Shown: piece by piece, positions 8,859 to 19,904 of the stretch
How the letters are laid out: the number at the start of each line of letters is the position of its first letter
How positions within the stretch are numbered: position 1 is the first letter of the stretch
DNA from: Amoeboaphelidium occidentale
Taxonomy: Eukaryota > Aphelidiomycota > Aphelidea
Assembly: GCA_023515795.1 (NCBI GenBank)
Contig: JALGPX010000154.1
Coordinates: forward strand, 1 to 23,800
Length of the DNA: 23,800 nt
Reading direction: 5' to 3'
Program-made: the position numbers and the translations under genes
The notes under the pieces: model-generated
What the model was told of the DNA's origin: nothing
The model's database searches: none
Seen by the model: the letters and a program-made list of their open reading frames with translations, nothing else

Positions 8859-11800
8859 ATGGTATCGACCACAAAAGCTGAAACTAAGCAATCTTCAAAA
8901 CAGAAGAAGGACAAGGAAACTTCAGCTGACGATGACTTGGTAAGCTGCGAATGTTTATGAGAGTTTAATTACCTTTGTTGTTATAGAGCGAAGAAGACTT
9001 GGCCTTGAAGAATGAATTGCTAAAGCACAAGGACGTTATTGTTGGACAGTCCACCGGACAACCTAAAAAAGCTGCGTTGGAAAGAGTCGCTGAATTAATT
9101 AAAAGCTCGACAAGCTCCATGACGTCTGTCCCTAAACCGCTGAAGTTCTTGAGACCAGCTTACGATGAGCTAACGCAGTTTTACACTGCCAACGCTGACG
9201 GAAAGTCGCTCAGTGCTGCTGAGAAGGTTTTACTGGCTGATATTCTTGCCGTACTAGGAATGACATACTTTGTCCCCATTCCATCAACCGCTGCTCCAGA
9301 GGAAACTGTTGGACCAAGAGACCAACAAGATTCTAAAGAAGACCAGCAAGGAAAGAAGCCGGAAGAAGCTGCTCCTGCCGTTCCAGATGTTGATGGCGAG
9401 TTATCAAAGAAAGAGCCTGTCTTTAAATTTGGAAGAAGAGATTGTCTCAAGTTCAGGTTGTTGGGATCTAGAACCACCGAAATTGGAGCTTGGGGTCATG
9501 AGTTTGTCCGTCACTTATCCGCTGAAATTATGCAAGAGGCCTTGTTATTGTCTTTAGATCAAGACTTAGCTGCTGGCGATGAAGAAGTTTACAAGGGTAC
9601 GATAACTCAGAAACAGTTGATTGATCTCGCAATGGTTATTATTCCGTTTTTTATGGCGCATAATGCAGAGCCTGATGCTTGTGACCTGGCTTTGGAATTG
9701 TCTTCCTTGTTCGCTAATGAGGAATCAGGCTACATTTTGCTTGAAAAAATTCCTGAGTTCGTCGATGTCAACACTTATCAAAGAGTTTGCAATTACATTG
9801 TTAGTTTCGCAAGTTACTTGGGTTCACCAGATGACTTAAAATCGCTCCGTGTTGTTCATACTATTTATAAGAAATTTGCCCAGCATCCTCAGGCTCTTTC
9901 CATTTCTTTGAAACTCAATGACTACCAAATGATCAAGTCAGACTTTCTAGAATGCACAGATCCGCTAATGAGGAAGCAGCTTGCTTATTTATTGGCCAGA
10001 CAACAGGTTCAGTTTAGTGAACAAGATACTGCAACCATTGAATCCGGGCCAGACGGAGAGAAAGTTAGGGAAATTCTCTGGAACAGCCGTTTCTCGGAGA
10101 GATTTCTGGCATACGCTAGAGAATTGGATGTTTTAGAACCAAAAGTACCTGAAGATATTTACAAGAGCCATCTAGAAAACACTAGGACCAGTATTTTAGG
10201 CGGAGGTGCTACAGTAGACTCTGCAAAACAAAACTTGGCAGCCAGCATTGTTAATGGATTTTTGAACGCTGGCTTTGGAAAAGATAAGTTAGTTTTAGCT
10301 GAAGAGAACGATGGAAGTAACAACTGGATTTATAAAAACAAAGACCATGGTATGTTGAGTGCGTCTGCATCTATAGGTATGATCATGTTGTGGGATGTTG
10401 AAATGGGTTTGACGCAAATTGACAAGTTTTTGTATTCATCAGAAGATAACATTAAAGCCGGAGCTTTGCTAGCTATCGGTCTTGTTAACTGTGGAGTTCG
10501 TAATGAATCCGACCCAGCCATTGCGCTTTTAACAGAATACATCGAAGACAAGAATGTTTTGTTTAGAATGAGCGCTTTATCTGGATTAGGTTTGGCTTAT
10601 GCTGGGTCTGCAAGAGATGATATTGGCGAGATCCTTTCCAATGTTGTGACAGATACAGGCCTTAATGTTGAGTTATCTGCTAATGCCGCTTTGTCATTGG
10701 GTCTCGTTTTTGTTGGAACTTGCAATGGTGATGTGGCTAGCTCAATTCTGCAGACAATGATGGAGCGAGATGAAAATGCTTTGAAGGAGCCTTTCGCCAA
10801 GTTTTATGCACTTGCTCTTGGTTTGCTATATTTGGGTAAGAACGAAGAATCATTGGCTACATTAGAGACTTTGAAGGCTATTGAACATCCATTGTCGAAA
10901 CAAGCTAGTGTGTTGGTCTCTGCTTGTTCATACGCAGGCTCTGGAAATGTTTTGAAAGTTCAAGAAATGTTACATGAATGCACAGAACATCTTCTTGACA
11001 AGGAGAAGGATGACGATACATTCCAAGCATTTGCTACAATTGGTATCGCATTGATTGCCATGGGTGAAGAAATTGGATCGCAAATGATACTGAGAACTTT
11101 AAATCATTTGGTAAGTCTTTATTTTAGCGTTGCTTATCCTTAGATGCATTACGGAGAACCTGTTATAAGAAAATCTGTTCCTTTAGCTTTTGGTTTGCTT
11201 TGTGCGTCTAACCCTCTTGTGTCAGTTCTTGACACTTTGAGCAAATATTCTCACGACAATGACCAAGAAGTTGCCATGAATGCAATTTTTGCTATGGGCT
11301 TGGTTGGTGCTGGAACAAACAATGCTCGTTTGGCTCAGATGCTCAGACAGTTGGCTTCCTACTACCATAAAGAGCCAAACTGCTTGTTCCTAGTAAGAAT
11401 TTCCCAGGGTTTGCTTCACATGGGTAAAGGAACACTTTCTATTAATCCCTTTCACTCAAACAGATTCCTTTTATCGCCAGTTGCTGTTGCAGGCTTGTTG
11501 ACTACAGTCATCACTTTTGCCGTTGATGCAAAGAAGTTTGCTCTAGACAAATACCATTATTTCTTGTACTATTTGGTCACTGCAATGTATCCTCGTTTCT
11601 TGATTACTTTAGATGAAGAATTGAATAATGTATCAACTTTGGTGCGAGTTGGACAGGCTGTTGACACTGTTGGTCAAGCTGGCAAACCAAAGACAATCAC
11701 TGGGTTCCAGACTCATACTACACCTGTGTTATTGGCGTATACTGAAAGAGCAGAGTTGGCTTCTGAAGAATTTTTGGCTTTGTCGCCTGTTCTGGAAGGC

Positions 11801-11875
11801 TTTGTTATTTTGAAGAAGAATCCAGACTGGGTTGATGAAAAGGCAAATGAAGAAGCAAGTAAAAGCGGAAAATGA
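8859..11875 (+). CDS. RPN1: RPN1, 26S proteasome regulatory particle base subunit
   Basis: Exons 8859-8939, 8987-11110 and 11144-11875; introns are 47 nt (8940-8986) and 33 nt (11111-11143). The product is 978 residues, near the usual 900-1,000. RPN1 (PSMD2) is a toroidal scaffold in the 19S base that docks ubiquitin receptors, shuttle factors with ubiquitin-like domains and the deubiquitinase Ubp6. A charged Lys/Glu-rich N terminus leads into [13 protein letters not shown]; proteasome/cyclosome repeats with small-residue turns ([35 protein letters not shown]) fill the middle, and the end carries the very conserved [20 protein letters not shown] and ILKKNP segments. The first exon gives the expected acidic lead-in to the domain, which supports the splice and the ATG at 8859. 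The 33-nt intron keeps the frame but ends in an in-frame TAG if retained. It converges on the carboxylase gene with 19 bp between stops. Confidence 0.97.
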
Positions 11876-11894
11876 GTAAAAGTTCATTAATGTA

Positions 11895-14132
11895 TTACTT
11901 TTTCTCTTCTTTCTGAAAGCTAATTATAATCTCGTTTTCCTGGACCAAATCATTCGCATTGTATCGCACTTTATCAACAACTCCATCTTGCGCGGCTCTC
12001 ATTACATGTTCCATTTTCATGGCTTCCAATATCACTAATGGAGTCCCTTTTTTGACTTGCTGTCCCGGCTTAACCATGATTTGAGAAATCTTTGAAGGCA
12101 TTGGAGCCTTGATATCTCCTCCTGTTGACTTTGATTGTGAGCTTCCTGACCGTGCAGAATCCAATGAAGAGGACTTTTTCTTCAATTGCCAACGATTTCC
12201 ATCTTTTGAGAACACGTGGATAGTATCCTTTTTCTCCACTATCGTCAATTCTTTCGACTCTTCGTTAATATTCATACGAATTTTAGCTGAATTATCGTCA
12301 GAAGCCAGCAAGTGGAAATTTGTGACAGAAGACGTTCCAGATTCGGATGCCAATTCAAGCAAAGTGCCATCATTACTTATTCTACATTCGACTTCGATAT
12401 CTTTCTCTTGTTCTTGAAACACTAACGATCTTACGGGAGAGCTGTTCAGAGCAAAAGGAGAATCCCATGGATTCTTTGACTTTTTGGACAGAATATCCTT
12501 CAGCAACATGCTGGCTACTGTAGAATGTAGCTGAGTAGGGCTAAGGGCTGCTTCCGGCGGAAAAAGTTCGGAGTTATACTTCTTGATAAAACCAGTATCT
12601 AGATCTCCTTCAATAAACCCTTTGTTTTCAATTAATCTCAACAAGAACTCGATATTGGTTTTTAGACCCACAACTCGATATTGAGACAGCTCCGTTCTTA
12701 GCTTCTTAAGTGCTTGCTCCCTGTTTTCGCCCCAAACTACAAGTTTCGCAATCATGGGATCATAGTAGACTGAAACATTATCTCCTTTTCTGACTCCAGT
12801 TTCCACACGAACTACATCCGACGGCTCTGGCGTTTCTAAATGTACAAGAGTTCCGGTGTCTGGCAGGAAATTGTTTTTAGGATTCTCGGCATAAATTCTT
12901 GCCTCAAAGGAATGACCTTTTGCGCGAAGTTGGTCTTGAAGTAAAGGCAGGCGATTACCAGATGCAACTTCCAGCTGCCATTGCACAAGATCAGTTCCAG
13001 TTATCATCTCAGTAACAGGATGCTCAACCTGCAATCTTGTATTCATTTCCATGAAGTAAAACTTTTGAGTATCAGCATCCATGATAAACTCTACAGTTCC
13101 AGCGCCAACATAGTTAACAGCTTTTGCTGCTGCGACTGCTTTCTTTCCTAAAGACTCTCTGATTTCTGGAGTCAAGAAAGGCTAAAGATTAAACGCTTTT
13201 AGTGAAACGGGTAAAATTACTGCTGGTGCTTCTTCGATGATTTTTTGATGTCTTCTCTGAACACTGCAGTCTCTTTCAAATAAATAAACTGCGTTGCCAA
13301 GAGTATCACAGAAAACTTGAACTTCCACATGGCGAGGTCTAACCAAGTATTTTTCAACTAGAACACGATCATCACCGAAACTCTTCATTGCTTCTCTCTT
13401 AGACGAATTCAACATTTCATCAAAATCCTCAGGCTTTTCAACAATACGCATTCCTTTACCACCACCCCCTTTAACAGCTTTGATCAAGACAGGATATCCA
13501 ATGGTGTCAGCCTCTTTCTTCAAAACTTCAGGATCTTGGTTCTGTCCATGATAGCCAGGAACAACAGGAACATTAGCTTTAGTCATTATGCTCTTAGATG
13601 CGCTCTTGGAACCCATAGCTATGATCGCAGAACTTGGTGGTCCAATAAAGACCAACCCGTTCTTTGTTACCTTCTCTGCAAACTCTGCGTTTTCTGACAG
13701 GAAACCATAACCTGCGAACTTTAGAGATTTAAATGGTTTCTGAAGTACCCGGATGAATAGCTTGAGCTCCAGACTTCTTTGCTATTTCTATAATCTTGTC
13801 CATACGTAAATAAGACTCCGATGATGGAGCATTTCCCACGTAGTAAGCTTCGTCAGCCTAAAAGCCAATTTAGAATAAAAGGATAAATAAATCAGAACCA
13901 TCTGAGTATGCATCGAGTCTTTGTCCATTTCAGAATATACAGCAACCGTCTTTACCCCCAACTTTTTGCTTGTCCTCATAATTCTACAAGCGATTTCACC
14001 TCGATTCGCTATAAGTATCTTATCAAATAGAAGTCTTCTTTCTAAGGACAGCGAATGTGCTTTAGTGGCTGTTGAAGCAAAGCATTTCCCAATTGAAGAA
14101 GTTTTTAATATGGCGCCTGTCCTGAGAAACAT
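11895..14132 (-). CDS. MCCC1: 3-methylcrotonyl-CoA carboxylase alpha (biotin-carrying) subunit
   Basis: Four exons: 14132-13899, 13857-13749, 13711-13221 and 13181-11895; introns 41, 37 and 39 nt. The first intron starts GTTCTG, a weak donor. The product is 706 residues (human MCCC1 is 725). The subunit carboxylates biotin with ATP and bicarbonate and serves mitochondrial leucine breakdown together with a beta subunit not found here. Residues 1-30 are rich in Arg, Ser, Thr and Ala with no acids early on, as in a mitochondrial presequence. Then come [30 protein letters not shown], the ATP-grasp loop [36 protein letters not shown], a BT-like spacer, and the biotinyl site EAMKMEH with Lys667. 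VPVVPGYHG and the NNFLPDTG segment favour MCC over propionyl- or acetyl-CoA carboxylase. Its start codon is only 45 bp from that of the divergent hydrolase. Confidence 0.95.
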
Positions 14133-14177
14133 CAAAAGTCGAACTGGAAATGTTGATCGCTCTTGTTTCAAGTTTCC
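14133..14177. promoter_or_regulatory. 45-bp gap between two divergent start codons
   Basis: The carboxylase starts leftward at 14132 and the hydrolase rightward at 14178. No upstream in-frame ATG or obvious extra exon exists on either side. The promoter elements or 5' UTRs of at least one gene must therefore overlap the other gene's coding sequence. No named motif is visible. Confidence 0.4.
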
Positions 14178-15384
14178 ATGATGATGCGAGTACTGTCAAA
14201 TATCCTTTTAACTCAGGTCTTCCTAGCGACTTACATAGCCTCTTTCTCGTTTGATCTTTTCATAAGTATCCTCAGATTCCTCTCACGCCTGATACAAGAT
14301 GGATCAGTTGAATTTGATCAGTATTTGACAGACTACTATTCTAAGTGGAACACAAAGAGAAACGACATGTTACAAGCATCTGGATTTAGTGGTCAAATTG
14401 TTGAGCTATCGAGGGGTAACGTATACTACAGCTTAACAGGAAACCCGCGTGCTCATTTGGTAATTTTAATGATCATGTTAATTCCTAACCATTTTTGAGA
14501 TCGTTCTTGTACCTGGGGAGCTGATGTCATCATTTGAATATTATTCTCTTGCAAAAAGGCTTCTGCTAAGCGGATACAGAGTTCTTACATTCGACCTCTA
14601 TGGATCAGGAAAATCAGATCACTCGTTGGTTGCTACAGATGCAGACCTCTTTATCGAGCAACTGTTAGAATTGCTAGAGGTTTTAGAGATTAATAATCCT
14701 GTGACGCTTTGTGGATTCTCGATGGGTGCTCTTATATCTATGGCAGTTGCAGCAAAGAATCCGAATGCAGTTTCAAGACTTATTCTAATCTCACCGGGCG
14801 GGTTTGCTCCTGATGTTAAAGACGTACAGTGCGTACCATCTTTCTTTATGCTAAATCTGCTCAAGTCTCCACTTGGGCCTTCAATTATTGTAATGATGAA
14901 ACGGGTCGTCTTTCTGGCGACGATTCTGCTGCCCTTCCTACAAAATCGACTCCTGTTAGCTGCGGATGTTGTCAGTTGGTGGGATCATTTCTTCTTTAAG
15001 TCATATGCTACAATATCTGGTTTACTTGATCTATCTTCTAGAGTTGGTTTTCAGATGCACTCTGATGAATTACATTGCGAATATCTTCTATCTTTGGCGC
15101 ACAATTTTCCCTTCTACGGAGAGATCGACGATAAAATATTCTCGAGGCTTTCAAATCACCCTAAGAAGATCCTTGTTATTTGGGGGCAGAAAGGTGAGAC
15201 ATAAGTTTACCACATTCATATATTAGACATCGTCCATCCATCTAGATTCGCGCATGTGTATAAAGAAAAACTTAGACAAGCCAAGATTAAAATCCTAGAG
15301 AATGGGGGACATTTTCTTCTACCCGGCTGTGCAGAAGAGCTGGCAAATTGCATGACAGAATTCATTGCGCCGAGAGAACAGTAG
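14178..15384 (+). CDS. Membrane-anchored alpha/beta-hydrolase fold protein
   Basis: Exons 14178-14459, 14500-15193 and 15227-15384; introns 40 nt (14460-14499, with a CTAAC branch-like site) and 33 nt (15194-15226). The product is 377 residues. An N-terminal hydrophobic stretch (about residues 6-35) suggests a membrane anchor or signal anchor. The hydrolase domain follows: strand and oxyanion loop IVLVPGE (95-101), DLYGSGKSD, nucleophile elbow GFSMGA with Ser168, then WGQKD with Asp326 and GGHF with His354, so a complete Ser-Asp-His triad. Asp326 is encoded across the last splice junction, which supports that intron. A lid of hydrophobic segments (about 185-240) lies between the core halves. 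The family includes lipases, esterases and acyl hydrolases; the substrate cannot be told. Three ATGs in a row (14178, 14181, 14184) begin the frame. The next gene starts 36 bp after the stop. Confidence 0.87.
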
Positions 15385-15420
15385 ATTTGGTCCAAAAATA
15401 GATTCTTGTTTCTCCACGAA

Positions 15421-16916
15421 ATGATAAGGTTCCTTGCACGACGTAGGGCCTCAGAGGATGGGAGAGTAGCTTCTCATAACGCTGCAGATGATCAGCTGAG
15501 ACAAGGTGTCGATCATCTCAAAGTTTCAGCCACCAGGAACATCAGCGAACAATCACTAAAAGCAAACGGCCTCTTTCGCGACGTAAAAGAAGAGCTGCAG
15601 TGCGGCATATGCTTGGAAGAGTATTCCATGCCGAGAATACTAACATGCGGTCATTAGTAAGGTTTTATTGGGTTTGGGACACCTCTTACCAACCTAGCTA
15701 TTGCACTCCTTGTCTAAACGCCTTACACCACGGCGGAACTTTACGATGTCCACTATGCAGGGCTGTTACAAAGTTCCCAGACGCGTCTAAGCCTTCGATC
15801 ACAGATCTTCCTTTGAATTATGCTATTCAGAAGATTCAAGATATCTTGAGACATTCAAAGCGCAAGTTACTAATGTGCTCAGAGCACAATTTCGAGGAAG
15901 TTAAATTCTACTGCCAAGAATGTGATACTTTGTTGTGCGCTGAATGCATGGTTGAAAGATCATGTGAAGACAACGAGAAAAGCCACAAGGATCATGAGAT
16001 TGTTACAGTCAAGCATGCCGCAGTCAATTTGTATCATCAGATTAAAATGAAACAATCTGAGGCTTTCGATTTAGTTAGAGACTTGACAAATATCACCAAC
16101 GAACTGAATTTAATGAAGCATAATCTTGACAACAATGCTGCAGGGCTTAAGAAAATGGTACAGAATGAGTTCAATGAAGTAATTCGACTGGCGTTGGAGA
16201 GAAGAGCTGTTGTAATGCGTGAAATTGAAGAAATACACGAGTCTAAGAGCAAAGGATATCATGAAACAATCGATTTAATCAGCGTAAGCGTCAAAGCTTT
16301 GAAGGATGTCGGAAAAAAGTGTGATGACTTGCTGGCAACACATTCTTCTATAACTCAAAATGACACCGCATCTCACGAAAAGAGACCCAATAATCCTATT
16401 CAATCACCTCCTGCCTCTCCTGCATTTGAAAGACGTGCATCATGTGTTTCAACCAAAGATGTGGTGTCTTTGTGGCAAGACGGGCCAAATATTAGGGATC
16501 AGTTGAAAGAAGCTCTTGATTATGCTTTTCCTGCTGTTGAGTATGGTGCTGCAGTAAAGCCTGAATACATATCTTGTTCTTGCACCGAGGAAAAGGCTAA
16601 AATCAATGAAATCATCTCAAGGCTTGGGTCTGTAAAAGTAACTTCAGAACCGGCTACCGCATTTCAAATATTTGTGAAGAGTCATGATGGGAAAACGTTT
16701 GTCTTGAGGCTTGCTCCATGGGAAAACCGTGTAATTGATGTCATGACCAAAGTTGAGGCTTGCACCAGAGTTCCGGTTGCTAAACAACGTCTTTATCATC
16801 AAGGCAAGCTCCTTTATGTCGGAAATGAAAATGGTAACGAAACAGAATGGGTGTCTTTATCGGAGTTTAACATCGAAAATGAGAGCACCATACATCTAAA
16901 CATTTCTTTGGGATAA
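15421..16916 (+). CDS. TRIM-like RING, B-box, coiled-coil protein with C-terminal ubiquitin-like domain
   Basis: Exons 15421-15656 and 15698-16916 with a 41-nt intron; 484 residues. The intron cuts inside the RING finger, and splicing restores its C3HC4 spacing: C61-C64, C76, H78, C81-C84, C96-C99, with the CPLC end. A B-box type 2 follows (C139-x2-H, then C-x2-C, C-x2-C and a later H-K-D-H). A coiled coil of about 90 residues comes next, then a Ser/Pro linker (NNPIQSPPASPAFERR). The last 84 residues (401-484) look like ubiquitin: FQIFVKSHDGKTF, a KQRLYHQGKLL segment, and NIENESTIHLNISLG at the end. This suggests an E3 ubiquitin ligase; the ubiquitin-like tail has a single terminal Gly, not Gly-Gly, so it is probably an integral domain. 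The ATG lies 36 bp after the preceding stop, so an upstream exon cannot be excluded. Confidence 0.88.
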
Positions 16917-16996
16917 ACAGCATAAAATCAATTTCAATAGACTTCATTTCAATATTCACAATTAATTGATGCTTGACAATCACAATTTTATTGTTA

Positions 16997-18685
16997 TTAA
17001 TTTCCTGTTTCTGGCTTTTCACCTTCAGGATTACCTTCAGGATTACCTTCAGCTGATGTTCCAGGGTTTGCAGGTGCAGCCTGCGGATCAGCTTGTGGAG
17101 GCATTCCAAAACCTTGAGGAGCAGCCATAGCATATGGATTATAGTACGACATATTCATCATGGCGGGATTGTAAGCTCCCATAACAGACATGTTCATAGG
17201 CATTGCACCCATAACTGACATGTTCAAAGGCATACCAGCTCCTGGCATACCTCCAGCACCAGCCATCATTGTCTGACTGATTTGTTCTCCAACATACTGA
17301 GCTTGTTGCTCGCTTACTTGAGCTAACTTTGGCTTGGATGGTCTTAAACAGAAAACAGCCCATATCACAACCAAACCAACAAAAGCGCCTAAAACACCGA
17401 TAATTGTTGCCAAAGTAGAATCCAAAGCAAGAGATGGGGCATTGTTTTGCTCCTCAGCTTTTGCAGTAGTTCTTGGGGCAATGTAGACGCTAGTAGTTCT
17501 AACAGCAGTCGTGCTTGTTCTTGTAGTGTTCACAGCTGCCCTCGTGGTTGTGGTTTTTGGTGTTGTAGCTGGAACTCTTCTTGATGTAGTTGGAGGGCCA
17601 TTAGTTAATGGAGCGCAAGATTCGACACAATCAGTGAGATAGTTAGGTCTTTGATTAGTGCAAAGGACATGCGGCAAACATGTCTGCTCAATAATCCTCG
17701 ATCCAGTCAAAACAGGACATCCACCATCGCACTGGAAAGTGATGGCATCATATGTAGTAGGGAAAACAATTGGAGTTCCCCTCAAAGTAGTCGTGACATT
17801 ACCACCTGGCAAAGTTGTCGTTGCTGCACTTGTGGTCCAAGTTGTTCCTCTTGTCAACGACGTTGTTCTCGTGTAAACAACCTTCGAATAACGCAGAACA
17901 TATCTTCCCGTGATTCCCGCAGTATACGCAGCAACGGTCATATAGTAATTTGTGTTGGCCTTGATCGTTAAAGCGATTCTGCAACCGGCGTAACCATTTC
18001 TTGCATCATCGTTTGATGCCAATCCGACACCAGCGCTATCGTAAAAGTTGCACAATGTATCAGCATAAGTAGTGGCACCAGTAGGAGGCTCTATCCACAA
18101 ATTGACACTGTGGGTTGCAGCAGGATTACTATCTCTGATCGAGACGACGAAATAGTCAATGTCGTTCGAGTAATCAACTCTTCCCATAACCTCAACAAAC
18201 TCTCCAGTACCTGTACCAATTTGGAGAGGATATGCTGAAGCAAAGCTGTTGCCAAAATCATCATCCTGTACCAAGACCAAGTTTGCTGGTGCTGTTTGGT
18301 TTGCATTATCGACCGTGATTCTTTGTCTTACATTGGCTGGGTAAGCCAGAACTCTTGCAGGATAGTGAGAATCCAGGTTGAAGTTACCAGGATATCTTAT
18401 GTACATGTTTGATGATTCTCCGACTAGATACCCTAAAGGATGTTCCACTTTGATATTTGTGGCCATGATGCCGCGTACAGGCAATCCAGTTGATCCAAAG
18501 TCAGCAATAGCATAACCAGTAACGGGATTAATAGGAACTGTGTACATAGAGACTGCAGCCGCTGACTGATACCAATAGGTAAAGGTAGAAGCGTTTTCAT
18601 ATCTAATGATCGCCTCGTTGTTCCTGAAGGTCTGAGACTGGACCAATGCGGAAAAAAGCAGTAATACAGAAGTAGATAAATACAT
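16997..18685 (-). CDS. Type I membrane protein with PPC-like ectodomain and Met-rich cytoplasmic tail
   Basis: Single exon, 562 residues. A cleavable signal peptide is clear (residues 1-18, ending ALVQSQ). Residues 139-265 resemble a bacterial pre-peptidase C-terminal (PPC) beta-sandwich domain: a DDDFGNSF start, VDYSNDIDYFVVS, a LCNFYDSAG strand, SNDDARNG, NTNYYMTVAAY and a GRYVLRYS end. Next come a Thr-rich stretch (272-312), a six-Cys module (C319, C323, C336, C342, C353, C357) and a Thr/Arg-rich mucin-like stalk (about 363-410). A transmembrane helix (424-447) stops at basic residues. The tail of about 115 residues is rich in Met, Ala, Pro and Asn with near-repeats of NMSVMGA and GNPE. 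I do not recognise the family; a surface adhesin or sensor is one guess. The frame is open 26 codons upstream but lacks an ATG; a TTTTTCCAG there could be the acceptor of a 5' UTR intron. Confidence 0.82.
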   Translation of the reverse strand: MYLSTSVLLLFSALVQSQTFRNNEAIIRYENASTFTYWYQSAAAVSMYTVPINPVTGYAIADFGSTGLPVRGIMATNIKVEHPLGYLVGESSNMYIRYPGNFNLDSHYPARVLAYPANVRQRITVDNANQTAPANLVLVQDDDFGNSFASAYPLQIGTGTGEFVEVMGRVDYSNDIDYFVVSIRDSNPAATHSVNLWIEPPTGATTYADTLCNFYDSAGVGLASNDDARNGYAGCRIALTIKANTNYYMTVAAYTAGITGRYVLRYSKVVYTRTTSLTRGTTWTTSAATTTLPGGNVTTTLRGTPIVFPTTYDAITFQCDGGCPVLTGSRIIEQTCLPHVLCTNQRPNYLTDCVESCAPLTNGPPTTSRRVPATTPKTTTTRAAVNTTRTSTTAVRTTSVYIAPRTTAKAEEQNNAPSLALDSTLATIIGVLGAFVGLVVIWAVFCLRPSKPKLAQVSEQQAQYVGEQISQTMMAGAGGMPGAGMPLNMSVMGAMPMNMSVMGAYNPAMMNMSYYNPYAMAAPQGFGMPPQADPQAAPANPGTSAEGNPEGNPEGEKPETGN

Positions 18686-18826
18686 GGTACACAATTTCCA
18701 CCTGGAAAAAGAAGTCGTGACAGAACCGAGTGATGCTGAATCCGTTTTGTCTAAAAATAGCACCGTTCAGACAGCGTCGTCTGGTGATTGACCAACCTCA
18801 TGACTTACAGTTTTATTGCTCTCCTT

Positions 18827-19904
18827 TTAAAATATGTTGATGAAATTATTAATTCTTTCTTTCTGCTGCTGTGATATGCACTCCGCGATCCAAACAATGT
18901 TGCGAACTTCCTGCTCTTTGAGCTTTAGCAGACAAAAGAAGACACCAAAGTGAAACTGCTGAAGGAATGCCTTTGTAGAAAGCTTCACCTCAATATCAAA
19001 GAACTTATCTTCAAGTGTTCTTTCACCGGCAGTGAGTCCAACTGTATCAAAAAGACCGCGATACTCAGAGTATTGTTCGACAATAATGCGAACGTTGTCA
19101 ACATCTTCAGTCTTTTCCAACTTCGTCAAACCTTCTGGATACATATGACCACATCTGGGATATAATTTTGCGCGCTCATCTCTTGTTAATTCTGTGCCAA
19201 AAGAGTTAACAGTAATTGTTATAGCTCTGCGGTCAGCCTCAAACTTTAGAAGTTCCGTCATGACTTCTCTAGTAACATCATCCAAAGTCTGACAGAAATT
19301 GTAAAAGTCTTCCAAGTAGGCCTTGTACAGTGTGTTCCTGATAATCTCAATGTTCAATTCATCCAAGTCATGAGCAGATAAACATCCTTGGAAGTATGGA
19401 GCTAAAGGTGTTTCTATCAAGACAGCATTGTATAATTCGGAAACAGTGGAAGCAACACTCAAAGCGCCCATAGTATCAAACACTCCCAAAGGATGACATC
19501 TTTCCAGCAAATCATTAATATCTCTTTGGTGTAATGTCCCAGTAATCAACAGAATAACGTTATCGATCATATAGGAATAAGTAATGTAGTCTAGAAATGT
19601 GGATAACGGAGCCACAGCATTCGCTCTCAAATAATTAAAGTCACTAATCAATTTCTCTGTGCAGCGGGCAGCCAAAACAGATGTGGCCAAGGGGGAGGGT
19701 TCGTTCTGTAAGAAATCGCTGTAGTCAGTTGCGCATAATTGCAATTTTAAATCTAACGAATTAGCTGTTCTTCAAGACAACATTCGCACCTTCGACTGTT
19801 TCGCATTGAGTTAAGCTCAAATACTGAGAGGATGTCAGCAAAGCTTCTTTAAATCCTCTGGCTACTCCCTCCAAGAAGCCATTGTCTATGTTGAAGTAAA
19901 GCAT
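18827..19904 (-). CDS. VMA6: VMA6, V-type ATPase V0 subunit d
   Basis: Exons 19904-19790 and 19752-18827 with a 37-nt intron (19789-19753); 346 residues, matching the yeast length of 345. Subunit d caps the membrane c-ring of the V0 sector and couples it to the central stalk of the proton pump that acidifies vacuoles and endosomes. Conserved runs occur throughout: [17 protein letters not shown] at the start, [14 protein letters not shown] across the splice, [56 protein letters not shown], and the ending [17 protein letters not shown]. The splice is confirmed because it exactly restores the LTQCxTxEDLKLQL motif. Cysteines expected in the family are present. It lies 141 bp upstream of the surface-protein start, in the same direction, and 201 bp from the GT34 stop. 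Confidence 0.97.

Noticed and set aside
9181-9477. 98-residue minus-strand ORF inside RPN1
   Set aside because: Antisense shadow; the plus strand carries conserved RPN1 sequence throughout.
17015-17055. Short direct repeat (GGATTACCTTCA) near the end of the surface-protein gene, considered as a regulatory repeat or array
   Set aside because: Only about two to three 12-bp units, in frame, encoding repeated E-G-N-P; it is a coding microrepeat, not a CRISPR-like or regulatory array.
16867-17133. 88-residue minus-strand ORF overlapping the end of the surface-protein gene
   Set aside because: Different frame of the same strand as the surface protein's repetitive tail, extended through an AT-rich intergenic gap; composition is not protein-like.
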